Made by a program: the position numbers and the translations under genes. Below the pieces are notes generated by a model, which did not search any database, was not told the origin of the DNA, and saw only the letters and a list, made by a program, of their open reading frames with translations. This document shows, piece by piece, positions 6,519-14,572 of a stretch of DNA of 39,257 nucleotides (positions are counted from its first letter, which is position 1; every line of letters begins with the position of its first letter). The DNA is from Clostridia bacterium (GTDB lineage Bacteria; Bacillota; Clostridia; Christensenellales; Aristaeellaceae), in NCBI GenBank assembly GCA_017397765.1, contig JAFQIB010000060.1, positions 1-39,257 on the forward strand. The letters are read 5' to 3'.

Positions 6519-7277
6519 TCAATCCATATCCCTCGTCAGCTCATACATCATGATCCCCGCCGCAACAGCCGCATTGAGGCTCTCTGCGCCGCCGCGCATG
6601 GGAAGCTTCACCCGGTGAGTGGCGACGGCCTTGACCTCGTCCGTCACGCCGTTGCCCTCGCTGCCGATCACCAGCACAAACTTATCGTTCAGCGGGCTGC
6701 ACTGATAGAAGGGCTCGCCATCCAGCTGGGAGGACAGCACGCTTGCCCCCGCCTGTACCATGCCGGCAAGCATCCCGGGCAGATCGCCCGTCACCTGCAC
6801 GCCCATGCGGAAGATGCTGCCCATCGTGGCGCGCAGCACCTTAGGGCTGAACACGTCCGCGCACTGGGCGGAGAGAATCACGCCGTCAAAGCCTGCCGCA
6901 TCCGCCGTGCGGATGATGGTGCCCACATTGCCCGGGTCCTGCACGCCGTCCATGGCTACGAAGCGGCGGCCCTTCAGCGGGATCTCCGCCGCCCGGACGA
7001 CCGCCGCAATGCCCTGGGGCGTTTTGGTGTCGCATACCGCCGCCAGCACATGCGCCGGCATGGTGAAGAGCGGCAGGCCGGCAGGCAGGCTGAATTCGTC
7101 CACGCGGTCAGCATCCGCCAGCACCGCCTCCACCGGGAAGGCAGACGCGACGGCCTCCTCGACCATCTTGCGTCCCTCCACCAGGAAGCAGCCGGTCTCC
7201 CTGCGGCCCTTGCGGTCCTTGAGGGATTTCCAGGTCGTGACCTTGGGATTCTTCAGGCTTGTGATATGCTCAGTCAT
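6519..7277 (-). CDS. TrmH/SpoU family RNA 2'-O-methyltransferase
   Basis: Of 252 residues. The N-terminal substrate-binding part has the LKNPKVTTWKSLKDRKGRR and FLVEGRKMVEEA patterns of RlmB/YsgA-like enzymes. The three SpoU motifs follow: DGVQDPGNVGTIIRTADAAG (motif 1), VIGSEGNGV (motif 2) and LPMRGGAESLNAAVAAGI (motif 3). Together they build the trefoil knot that binds S-adenosylmethionine. It methylates ribose 2'-OH of rRNA or tRNA; the exact site is not decidable here. It is the last gene of the minus-strand unit after the YitT-family gene (24-base gap) and shares the bidirectional terminator at 6471-6510. Confidence 0.93.
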   Translation of the reverse strand: MTEHITSLKNPKVTTWKSLKDRKGRRETGCFLVEGRKMVEEAVASAFPVEAVLADADRVDEFSLPAGLPLFTMPAHVLAAVCDTKTPQGIAAVVRAAEIPLKGRRFVAMDGVQDPGNVGTIIRTADAAGFDGVILSAQCADVFSPKVLRATMGSIFRMGVQVTGDLPGMLAGMVQAGASVLSSQLDGEPFYQCSPLNDKFVLVIGSEGNGVTDEVKAVATHRVKLPMRGGAESLNAAVAAGIMMYELTRDMD

Positions 7278-7301
7278 GCATTTTCTCCTGTATGTTATCG
7301 C

Positions 7302-8195
7302 TCAGTTCACGCCCCGGAAGCCCTTGCCGACGATCTCGCCGGTGTTGATAATCAGCACGAAGGCGGACGGATCCACCTGCTTCACATACCGGCGCAGCAG
7401 CACGGCCTCATGGCGCTTCATCACCGTCAGCAGCACCGTGCGGCCCTCATGGGTATAGGCGCCCTCGCCGTGCAGCTCCGTTGCGCCGCGTCCCAGCGTG
7501 CCGGTGATATATTTCTCGATCTCCTCCGGCTTGGTGGTGATGATATGGAAATACTTGTGGGTGTTGATGTTCTCCAGCACGATATCCACCAGCAGGCTCT
7601 TCATCACCAGGCCGAGGATGGAATACAAGCCGGTCTCCATGCCGAAGGCCACACAGGCCATCAGCGTGATAACCAGATCCGAGCAGATCAGCGCCTTGCC
7701 GATATCCAGGGAGGTAAACTTCTTCAGCACCATCGCCACGATATCCGTGCCGCCGGAGGAGGCGTCCAGATTGAACAGGATCGCCGAGCCCAGCGCAGGC
7801 AGGGCCACCGCGAAGATCAGCTCCAGGAAGGGCTGGGTAGTCATCGGAGCTGCCAGCGGCACCGCCCGCTCCAGCACCCAGGTCAGCGCGGACATCAGCA
7901 AGCTCACATACACCGTCTTGCCGGCAAAGTTTTTCCCGAACACTGCCAAACCCAGGCCCAGCAGCGCCACATTGATGACCATCACAAAATCCGCCCGGGA
8001 GATCCCGGGGAAATACCGGGCAAGGATCACCGCAATGCCCGTCACGCCGCCGGTGGAGAAATTGTTGGGGAATTTGAAGAAGTAAATGCCCAGCACCATG
8101 ATGACCGTGCCAAGGGTCAGCAGGGCATATTCCCTGATCCGCTTATGTATTTCGGATTCCGGCTTTTTGGCTGTTTTGCCTGTCAGATTCGCCAT
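7302..8195 (-). CDS. YitT family membrane protein (DUF161 plus DUF2179)
   Basis: Of 297 residues. After a basic cytoplasmic N-terminus come five or six hydrophobic segments (about 24-45, 50-70, 75-95, 105-130, 150-170 and 175-190). They contain the signatures FPNNFSTGGVTGIAVIL and FNLDASSGGTDIVAMVLKK that define the YitT/DUF161 repeats. The cytoplasmic tail (about 200-297), with KPEEIEKYITGTLGRGAT and LRRYVKQVDPSAFVLI, is the DUF2179 domain. The biochemical function of the family is unsettled. It starts 18 bases after the giant actin-like gene, so it is very likely translated from the same mRNA. Confidence 0.9.
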   Translation of the reverse strand: MANLTGKTAKKPESEIHKRIREYALLTLGTVIMVLGIYFFKFPNNFSTGGVTGIAVILARYFPGISRADFVMVINVALLGLGLAVFGKNFAGKTVYVSLLMSALTWVLERAVPLAAPMTTQPFLELIFAVALPALGSAILFNLDASSGGTDIVAMVLKKFTSLDIGKALICSDLVITLMACVAFGMETGLYSILGLVMKSLLVDIVLENINTHKYFHIITTKPEEIEKYITGTLGRGATELHGEGAYTHEGRTVLLTVMKRHEAVLLRRYVKQVDPSAFVLIINTGEIVGKGFRGVN

Positions 8196-8213
8196 AGTTC
8201 CACCTTCCTCGCC

Positions 8214-11200
8214 TTATTCGCCGGGAGAAGCCGCCTCATCCACCAGGATGAGCGTGCGGCGCAGCCTGCGCACGAAGGTCATCACCGAGCCGGGGATATC
8301 CTCGCCCTCGCCGTAGCAGGCGCTGGCGACCCGGCGGATGGTGTCCATCCCGGCAGCTGTCATCACGCCCCAGGCGTCGAACAGCCCCGGATGCAGCTTC
8401 CATACATGTAACGGACAGTTCCGGTGCAGCTGCGTCATCAGCATGCCCATCAGCTCCGCAAAGGATTGACGGGTGCGGATGATGGGGGTATCGTTGGTGG
8501 TTCCGGGGTCCTTGATTGCCGCCAGGCCCAGCGCCGTGCCCAGCGCAGGCATGGCCGTCGGCGTCAGCGACAGCGACCGGACCGGATGGCGCAGCTGCAT
8601 GGGCTCATGGGCGATGCGCTGCAATCCGTTGCGCAGCTGGGGCGTCAGGCTGTCCAGCAGCCACGCGCCGCGCCCGGTGACGCAAATGGTCAGATCCCCG
8701 GGAAAATAATGGTTGATATTGGTATCGTTGCCTGCCTGCTCCAGCATCAATCCCACATTGAAGACCGCTGCCGCCAGCATTTCCAGCAGGATGGATTGCA
8801 TGTTCGTGACCTGCTGAGCCGCAAAGCGGGCATAGAGATGCTGGGTGATGGGCTGGCGGAATTCCTCCAGCAGCGCATCCAGCATCAGCAGCGCCTTGTC
8901 GGACTGGGCCAGGGACTCCCCTGCCAGCATCAGCTGCTCGCACAGCACGTCCACCGCAGCGATCAGCGGTTCGTTGCCGCAATCCGCAAAGTCCTCCCGC
9001 AGCAGTTCCGGCTGATCGCGCAGTGCGCTGAGCAGCGCCGTGGAGGCGCCCTCCATCAGCACCGCGCCGCCGATGGGCTTCTGACGGCCCTGCAGCCACA
9101 GGTGCAGCTTGGTGCTGCCGCCGCCCACGTCCAGCACGGCAAAGGTGCCCTTCATGCCGCCCTCGCCCCGCAGATAGGCATGGAGCGCCGCAGCCTCCTC
9201 CGCCCAGGCGACGGGCGCCTTCCCCTTCGTCAGCGCGAGGCCGGTTTCCTCCGCCACGCCGTGGGCCAGCGTTTCCGCCATGTCCAGCAGCGCGGTACGG
9301 CCTTCGTCCGCCATCTCGTCCGCCACGGTCAGCCGCCAGCGGATGCTCTCTGCGCCGGCCATCATGGCATTCAGGCTCGCGCCCAGCATCACCTGGTGCA
9401 GCAGGATCCTGCGCGCCCGCACGCTCTTTGCGTCCGCGCGCCATTTCAGCGCCGTGCAGACCGTGCCGGGCGTCAGCGCCCGGAGAGCCTCAAAGCGGGT
9501 AACGGCATACACATGGCCGTCGGCAAACAATTCATCGCCCTCGCCGGTCAGCTGAACCGCAGAGGGAGTCAGCTCCATGGGCGTCAGGCTGAGCAGGAAG
9601 TCGTCCGCGGGCATGTCCTGCGGTGCGACCAGCAGACGGGTCAGCGGCTCGCCGGAGGCGGATACAGGCCTGTCGTCCACGGTGATGACCGCGGCCGTGG
9701 CGCTCGCACCCATATCAATGGCGACCCGCGCCTCGCCCTTGGCTTCCAGCTGCAGCAGGGGCAGCATATTGGGCAGTGCGCCCAGGCAGCGGTCTCCCTG
9801 GAGGATGCACAGGCAGGCCGGATACGCAGCGGTCCGCAGGCAGCGCCAGGGACGGTTCTGCGTTTCTGCCTCGTCCTGTGCCGGCTCGGCCGGGAGGCTC
9901 TCCCACTCGCCGCCGGAAAGCACCGCGACCTCCGTCTCTGCACAGCGGGCAAAGACATGATAGGCATGCCAGTGCTCCATGGGCAGGCAGGGCCACACCG
10001 CCACGCTGGGGGAAGCCGCCTCCTTCAGCACAAGGATCTCGTCAATGGGATAGGTGCGCACCATGCGCACCTCGCCTGCGCCCTTCAGCAGGAAGGATGC
10101 GGTGATGCCGCCATCCTCCCGTGGCTCAAAGCGCAGCATATCCAGCGCCAGGCCCATACCCTCCGCCGCATTTGCCGTGCAGGCCGCCATCTCCCGGGAC
10201 AGGGGCGGCAGCAGAATGCCGTCTGCGCAGGCGCAGCAGTTTTCCAGCGCCGTATCGCCCAGCACATGGCCGGTCAGCTTGGTCAGCACGTCAGAGAAGG
10301 GATTGGCCGCCGCGCTCAGCCAGCCGTCGCCCAGATTCTCCCGGAGCAGATACTTCACCGCGCCGGAGGAGGCGTCCCAGGGCCAGACAAGCGTCACCGT
10401 CTGCTGGACGTCCCGGGCCCGGTCCATATGCTGATGGCGGAGTTCCTCCGCCTGGTTCTTCACCTGAGGCAGCAAAGCGTCGTCCTGGCTCAGGAGCCAG
10501 TCGGTGATGCCGTCGGCACAGTCCGCATTCCAGCGGACGGAATCCGCCCGGAGCCGGTCAGTCTCCGCCCGGATCTCCGCCAGCGCCTTGTCCTGCGCCG
10601 GGTCATTGGTACCGGTCAGGCCCAGGGCTGCGCTGGTGCGGGCAAAGGGAACGCCGTTCCACAGGCAGGTGCTGCTCACGCGCTCGGCAGTGTAGCGCAC
10701 GTCCACCGCGGAATACAGCCGCACAAAGGGATTATCCTGCGTCACCGCGCAGGGCTCCATCCGCACAGAATAGGCCTCGAAGTCCTTCAGGCCGCACACC
10801 GCTTCCATCCGCGTGCTCAGCGCCTCCAGCGCGGCGGCGTCCTCACGCTTCACTGCCTCCACCTGCGCCTTATCCGCACAGGCCAGTTCCTCTTTGAGCT
10901 GCACGATCTCCGGCGCATCCAGCCCCATCATCGTCAAGCGGGCCAGCAGAATGGCCCGGTCATGCTCGTTCAGGAAGGGCACCGGATCATGCCAGATTTC
11001 CCTGTCCGCATCATACCAGGCGGCGCGCGCCGGCACAAAGCCGGTAAAAACCGTGGCAGTGGCAGGCAGCACGATACCTGCATGGGCGTCCGCAATGCCC
11101 AGCAGACGGCGCTCGTCCCCCTTCTCCAGCAGGACAAGGTGGAGCGCATCCCGGCGCTGGGCTGCCGGACGGGCACTGAGCACCCAGGCGGCAAAGAGCG

Positions 11201-11441
11201 AGGTAGTGCTGTCCACGGTGAGGGTGGTCACCTTCACCGCTTCGCCGGGCCAGGCGTCGCACAGGAGCGCCAGCGCCAGCACGCCGCGCCACATCTCGCC
11301 ATTGTTGCAGGGGCGTTCTGCGCGGGGCAGGACAAGTCGGCTGGTCAGGCTTTCCAGATCCTCACCGACGCGGACGAGGCCGGAGGCAGCCGTCAGTTCA
11401 TCCCGGCCCTCCCGGTCGGGCAGAAACACAAGCTCCTTCAT
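8214..11441 (-). CDS. Giant protein with C-terminal actin/Hsp70-type ATPase domain; partner of the tubulin-like protein
   Basis: Of 1075 residues. The C-terminal half carries actin-fold ATPase motifs: phosphate 1 at 573-586 (VAIDMGASATAAVI), phosphate 2 at 767-782 (FAVLDVGGGSTKLHLW), an adenosine-type loop at 917-930 (LTICVTGRGAWLLD) and a GTALGLA end motif near 968-974, as in Hsp70/MreB/FtsA relatives. Residues 1-560 match no family I recognise and contain no transmembrane helix; a mid-region (about 180-345) is charged and helical. ATG 11441 was chosen because AGGAGG lies 7 bases upstream; a GTG at 11447 is too close to that site. It begins 2 bases after the stop of the tubulin-like gene, so translational coupling is likely. 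It could be an Hsp70-like remodelling ATPase or a polymer-forming protein. Confidence 0.7.
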   Translation of the reverse strand: MKELVFLPDREGRDELTAASGLVRVGEDLESLTSRLVLPRAERPCNNGEMWRGVLALALLCDAWPGEAVKVTTLTVDSTTSLFAAWVLSARPAAQRRDALHLVLLEKGDERRLLGIADAHAGIVLPATATVFTGFVPARAAWYDADREIWHDPVPFLNEHDRAILLARLTMMGLDAPEIVQLKEELACADKAQVEAVKREDAAALEALSTRMEAVCGLKDFEAYSVRMEPCAVTQDNPFVRLYSAVDVRYTAERVSSTCLWNGVPFARTSAALGLTGTNDPAQDKALAEIRAETDRLRADSVRWNADCADGITDWLLSQDDALLPQVKNQAEELRHQHMDRARDVQQTVTLVWPWDASSGAVKYLLRENLGDGWLSAAANPFSDVLTKLTGHVLGDTALENCCACADGILLPPLSREMAACTANAAEGMGLALDMLRFEPREDGGITASFLLKGAGEVRMVRTYPIDEILVLKEAASPSVAVWPCLPMEHWHAYHVFARCAETEVAVLSGGEWESLPAEPAQDEAETQNRPWRCLRTAAYPACLCILQGDRCLGALPNMLPLLQLEAKGEARVAIDMGASATAAVITVDDRPVSASGEPLTRLLVAPQDMPADDFLLSLTPMELTPSAVQLTGEGDELFADGHVYAVTRFEALRALTPGTVCTALKWRADAKSVRARRILLHQVMLGASLNAMMAGAESIRWRLTVADEMADEGRTALLDMAETLAHGVAEETGLALTKGKAPVAWAEEAAALHAYLRGEGGMKGTFAVLDVGGGSTKLHLWLQGRQKPIGGAVLMEGASTALLSALRDQPELLREDFADCGNEPLIAAVDVLCEQLMLAGESLAQSDKALLMLDALLEEFRQPITQHLYARFAAQQVTNMQSILLEMLAAAVFNVGLMLEQAGNDTNINHYFPGDLTICVTGRGAWLLDSLTPQLRNGLQRIAHEPMQLRHPVRSLSLTPTAMPALGTALGLAAIKDPGTTNDTPIIRTRQSFAELMGMLMTQLHRNCPLHVWKLHPGLFDAWGVMTAAGMDTIRRVASACYGEGEDIPGSVMTFVRRLRRTLILVDEAASPGE

Positions 11442-11443
11442 CC

Positions 11444-13351
11444 TCACCCCTCCTTCATCGCGCTGAGCACCAGGGCCTGCAGCAGGCTGCCCAGCGGCTC
11501 CTCCCGGTTCACGGGCGCGCGGCGGAGCACCTTCATGGTCTGCTTCATCGTCAGCGTCACGCCGGGGCGGACCATCCGCGGCCAGAGCGCGGCTGCAGCC
11601 TTACGGTTCAGCTTCTCCCGCTGGAGCAGCAGCGCGGCCGCCTCCGGCAGGAACATTTCATTTTCTTCGGGCGTATTGGACAGCGCAGGCTTGTCAAAAC
11701 GCAGCCCCTGTGCCTCCGCCCGGGCCATATCCTCTTCGATGCGGGCCAGCTTGCTGTCCAGCATCAGCTGATGCCGGCCAATGCGGGCCAGCTTGGTGCG
11801 TGCATCGGTGATCCGGTACTGATCCTCCTGGGCGGCAATGGTTTCGGCATGGTCGATGCGGCGCACCGCCTCGTCATAGCGGCTGCGGAGATCGTCGCAC
11901 TCCTGCCGGGCTGCCTCCCGGGCGTTTTCCAACAGATCCATGACCGATACGCCGCCCAGCCGCCGGTTGAGCGCCTCCTGGGCAGCCGTCTGCCGGGTCA
12001 GCTCCTCCTTGGCGGAGCTGATGCGCCGGAGCGCAGCCTCCACCTCGGCGGCTTCCGTGCTGTTCCGGCTGCGGTACACCTGGTTATCCTCATACAACTC
12101 GCCCCGCAGCGCATCGTCGTCCATGACAGTAATGCGGCTGGCGAGCTCAGTCAGTCCGCGGTAATGCGTCTCGGCTTCCCGGCGGGCCGCCAGCAGCTCC
12201 GATGCATGCGCCAGATCCACCGGCAGCGAGCGGCACACGCCGCCCAGCCAGATCAGACACACATTCATCAGCCGGGACAGGGGCGCAATCAGCTCCAGCT
12301 GGGTCTTCCGATCCGCCTGCATGCGGCGGAAGAAATGGGGATACCAGCCAAGCAGCCCGTCCCGAAGCACATTGGGCTTGCCAAAGCCCTTTTCCAGCCG
12401 GGCAGACAGCCCGTTCGTCCACACCAGTGCCGTCTTCATCAGGCCGCCGTAGCACAGGCGATAGCGCTGGGCCGCTTTGCCGAAGATCTCCCAGCTCAGC
12501 GGGCCCTCCGGGGCCTTGACGGTGAATACGCCTGTCAGCCAGTCCGGGCGGTGGAGCATCACATCCATGGCGTACACGCCCAGCCAGTCGGACAGGTGAG
12601 CATACTCCGCCGGGGCGGCACCCCGGCTGGCCCGGGGCAGACCCAGCACGCAGACCGTATCGCACAGACCCTCCCGGGCATAGGCAGACAGCGCCTCATG
12701 GGCATGCACTGCATCCTGATGATCGTCATTGGCGCACAGCAGCACCGCGCCGATATGGGCCTGATCCTGGGTTCGGATGCGGAGGAACCGGGTCAGCGCC
12801 GCAATGCCTGCCGCGCCGGTGCCGCCGCAGACCGAGCCTGCCAGCACCACACGCACCTCTTCGCCTTTTGCGATGGCGTCGGCCATTTCCCCGGCCATGG
12901 CATTCAGCGCATCCTCCGGATTCTGCTCCGCCTCATGGAGAAGGCCCTCGAAGGTCACCTGCCCCAGCATGCGCCGGCCGTGGAAGCCCTCGTGCAGATC
13001 CAGCGCCGCCGCATCCCGGTCAAACAGGGCCTGGCAGAGCAGCGCGTCCGCCTCGGAGCCAGCGGTATACTGGGCGATGGTGGATGCGTCCTCGGGCAAT
13101 CTGCCGGGCCACGACGAAAAGGCCAGCTCCGTCCGGAAGGGTCCCTCCGACGATGGCATGGCCTGATGGAGGCGGGCATAATCCGCCATTTTCGCCGCAA
13201 CAAGGCCAGCGCCCTGCACGCCCCGGCGATCTGTATCCGCCAGCAGGACGTTCAGCGTCTCTGCCGGGAACACGCCCGCACAGGCGGCGCACAGCAGCGC
13301 ATCGGCAATTCTTGCGCCTGTACCGCCCACAAGAAGCACATACCGCTTCAT
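11444..13351 (-). CDS. Tubulin/FtsZ-like GTPase with coiled-coil C-terminus
   Basis: Of 635 residues. The N-terminus VLLVGGTGARIADALL (5-20) followed by LNVLLADTDRRGV matches the first nucleotide-binding loop of the prokaryotic tubulin-like (Tubulin_2 type) family. GSVCGGTGAAG at 172-182 is the glycine-rich tubulin signature (T4 loop). I see no clear NxDxxE synergy loop, so GTP hydrolysis by head-to-tail contact is doubtful. Residues about 380-550 are highly charged, heptad-like and probably coiled-coil, with LRRISSAKEELTRQTAAQEA and YDEAVRRIDHAETIAAQEDQ. The start at 13351 has CGGAGG 7 bases upstream. A terminator (13378-13409) separates it from galE, and the actin-like gene follows after 2 bases. 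Cytosolic; the process it serves is unknown. Confidence 0.75.
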   Translation of the reverse strand: MKRYVLLVGGTGARIADALLCAACAGVFPAETLNVLLADTDRRGVQGAGLVAAKMADYARLHQAMPSSEGPFRTELAFSSWPGRLPEDASTIAQYTAGSEADALLCQALFDRDAAALDLHEGFHGRRMLGQVTFEGLLHEAEQNPEDALNAMAGEMADAIAKGEEVRVVLAGSVCGGTGAAGIAALTRFLRIRTQDQAHIGAVLLCANDDHQDAVHAHEALSAYAREGLCDTVCVLGLPRASRGAAPAEYAHLSDWLGVYAMDVMLHRPDWLTGVFTVKAPEGPLSWEIFGKAAQRYRLCYGGLMKTALVWTNGLSARLEKGFGKPNVLRDGLLGWYPHFFRRMQADRKTQLELIAPLSRLMNVCLIWLGGVCRSLPVDLAHASELLAARREAETHYRGLTELASRITVMDDDALRGELYEDNQVYRSRNSTEAAEVEAALRRISSAKEELTRQTAAQEALNRRLGGVSVMDLLENAREAARQECDDLRSRYDEAVRRIDHAETIAAQEDQYRITDARTKLARIGRHQLMLDSKLARIEEDMARAEAQGLRFDKPALSNTPEENEMFLPEAAALLLQREKLNRKAAAALWPRMVRPGVTLTMKQTMKVLRRAPVNREEPLGSLLQALVLSAMKEG

Positions 13352-13371
13352 GGCTGCATCCTCCGTTTCCG

Positions 13372-13409
13372 AAAAAAGCGCGGAAGCCCGTTTGCATGAG
13401 CCTCCGCGC
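13372..13409 (-). terminator. Intrinsic terminator of galE
   Basis: On the minus strand GCGCGGAGGC (13409-13400) pairs with GCTTCCGCGC (13387-13378) with one G-U pair, followed by TTTTTT. It separates galE from the tubulin-like gene. Confidence 0.85.
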
Positions 13410-13422
13410 TGCAAGGTATGAC

Positions 13423-14439
13423 TTAAGCGTTGTATCCCCTGGGGTTATTGCGCTGCCAGTTCCATGCATCGCGGCACATGTCTTCCAGATCCTTGGTGGC
13501 CTCCCAGCCCAGCAGCTCGCGGGCCTTACGGGGATCGGCAAAGCAGGCGTCCACATCGCCGGGGCGGCGCGGGCCGATCACATAGGGAATGTCCAGATCA
13601 TTGGCCTTGTTGAAGGCCTTGACGATGTCCAGCACGGAATAGCCCACGCCGGTGCCCAGATTGATGATCTCGCAGCCCTTGTGGCCCTCTGCATAATCGC
13701 AGGCCGCCACATGGCCCTTGGCCAGGTCCACAACGTGGATATAATCGCGCACGCCGGTGCCGTCGTGGGTGTTGTAATCATCGCCCATGACGGTCAGCTT
13801 CTCCAGCTGGCCTGCAGCGACCTTGGTGATATAGGGCATGAGGTTGTTGGGGATGCCGGTGGGGTCCTCGCCGATCAGGCCGGATTCATGCGCGCCGATG
13901 GGGTTGAAGTAGCGCAGCAGCACCACGCTCCAGGCAGGGTCCGCCTTCACCAGATCCATCAGGATCTTCTCGATCATGTACTTCGTCCAGCCATAGGGGT
14001 TGGTGCAGCCCTTGCAGAACATATCCTCCCTGAGGGGCACCTCGTCCGGCACGCCGTACACCGTAGCGGAGGATGAGAACACCAGCCGCTTGCAGCCGTG
14101 GGCCGCCATGACCTCGCACAGCGTCAGCGTGGAATCCAGATTGTTTCGGTAATAGCGCAGCGGGATGGAGACGCTCTCGCCCACCGCCTTCAATCCGGCA
14201 AAATGGATGACCGCGTCGAAGGTATTCTCCTCAAAGATGCGGTTCATCGCTTCCTTGTCGCACACATCCGCCTCATACACCTTTACCGGACGGCCCGTGA
14301 TCTTTTCGACCCGACGGACAGCCTCCGGCTGGGAATTGACGAAATTGTCCACAATCACCGCATCATGGCCTGCCGCCATCAGCTCCACACAGGTATGGGT
14401 CGCAATGAATCCGGCGCCGCCGGTCAGAAGAATTTTCAT
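13423..14439 (-). CDS. galE: UDP-glucose 4-epimerase
   Basis: Of 338 residues, the usual GalE length. It interconverts UDP-glucose and UDP-galactose using bound NAD. The Rossmann loop is TGGAGFIATHTC; the third glycine of the usual GGAGYIGSH is alanine here. Catalytic residues are present in SSSATVYG and in YGWTKYMIEK (YxxxK). NLGTGVGYSVLDIVKAF and RRPGDVDACFADPRKA are typical C-terminal signatures. Its product is the substrate of the UDP-galactopyranose mutase encoded at 24113-25255, so both probably feed surface-glycan synthesis. The promoter at 14493-14521 lies inside the terminator of the upstream nucleotidyltransferase gene. Confidence 0.96.
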   Translation of the reverse strand: MKILLTGGAGFIATHTCVELMAAGHDAVIVDNFVNSQPEAVRRVEKITGRPVKVYEADVCDKEAMNRIFEENTFDAVIHFAGLKAVGESVSIPLRYYRNNLDSTLTLCEVMAAHGCKRLVFSSSATVYGVPDEVPLREDMFCKGCTNPYGWTKYMIEKILMDLVKADPAWSVVLLRYFNPIGAHESGLIGEDPTGIPNNLMPYITKVAAGQLEKLTVMGDDYNTHDGTGVRDYIHVVDLAKGHVAACDYAEGHKGCEIINLGTGVGYSVLDIVKAFNKANDLDIPYVIGPRRPGDVDACFADPRKARELLGWEATKDLEDMCRDAWNWQRNNPRGYNA

Positions 14440-14492
14440 GGTTCTGCTTCTCCTTCAACCTTCATGACTTTTTATCTTGAGTACCATCTTTT

Positions 14493-14521
14493 ATTGTATC
14501 AAAAAACTGTCCCCGGGGCAA
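14493..14521 (-). promoter_or_regulatory. Promoter of galE, nested in the upstream terminator
   Basis: On the minus strand TTGCCC (14521-14516), a 17-base spacer and TACAAT (14498-14493). The -35 box lies in the loop and right arm of the terminator hairpin at 14506-14537, and the T-run of that terminator forms part of the spacer. Confidence 0.7.
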
Positions 14522-14537
14522 GGGCTCCGGAGACAGT
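14500..14537 (-). terminator. Intrinsic terminator of the nucleotidyltransferase gene
   Basis: On the minus strand ACTGTCTCCGG (14537-14527) pairs with CCGGGGACAGT (14516-14506) with one G-U pair, followed by six T. It overlaps the galE promoter. Confidence 0.85.
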
Positions 14538-14572
14538 TACAAAAATTTTACGGTTCTGGGATCGCCGATTTC

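Noticed and set aside
8424..11771. Very long plus-strand open frame opposite the actin-like gene
   Set aside because: It is the antisense shadow of a gene with clear ATPase motifs, has His/Gln/Arg-rich composition typical of antisense reading in GC-rich DNA, and has no ribosome binding site.
11771..13399. Long plus-strand frame opposite the tubulin-like gene
   Set aside because: It mirrors the codon structure of the real minus-strand gene and shows no domain or start signal.
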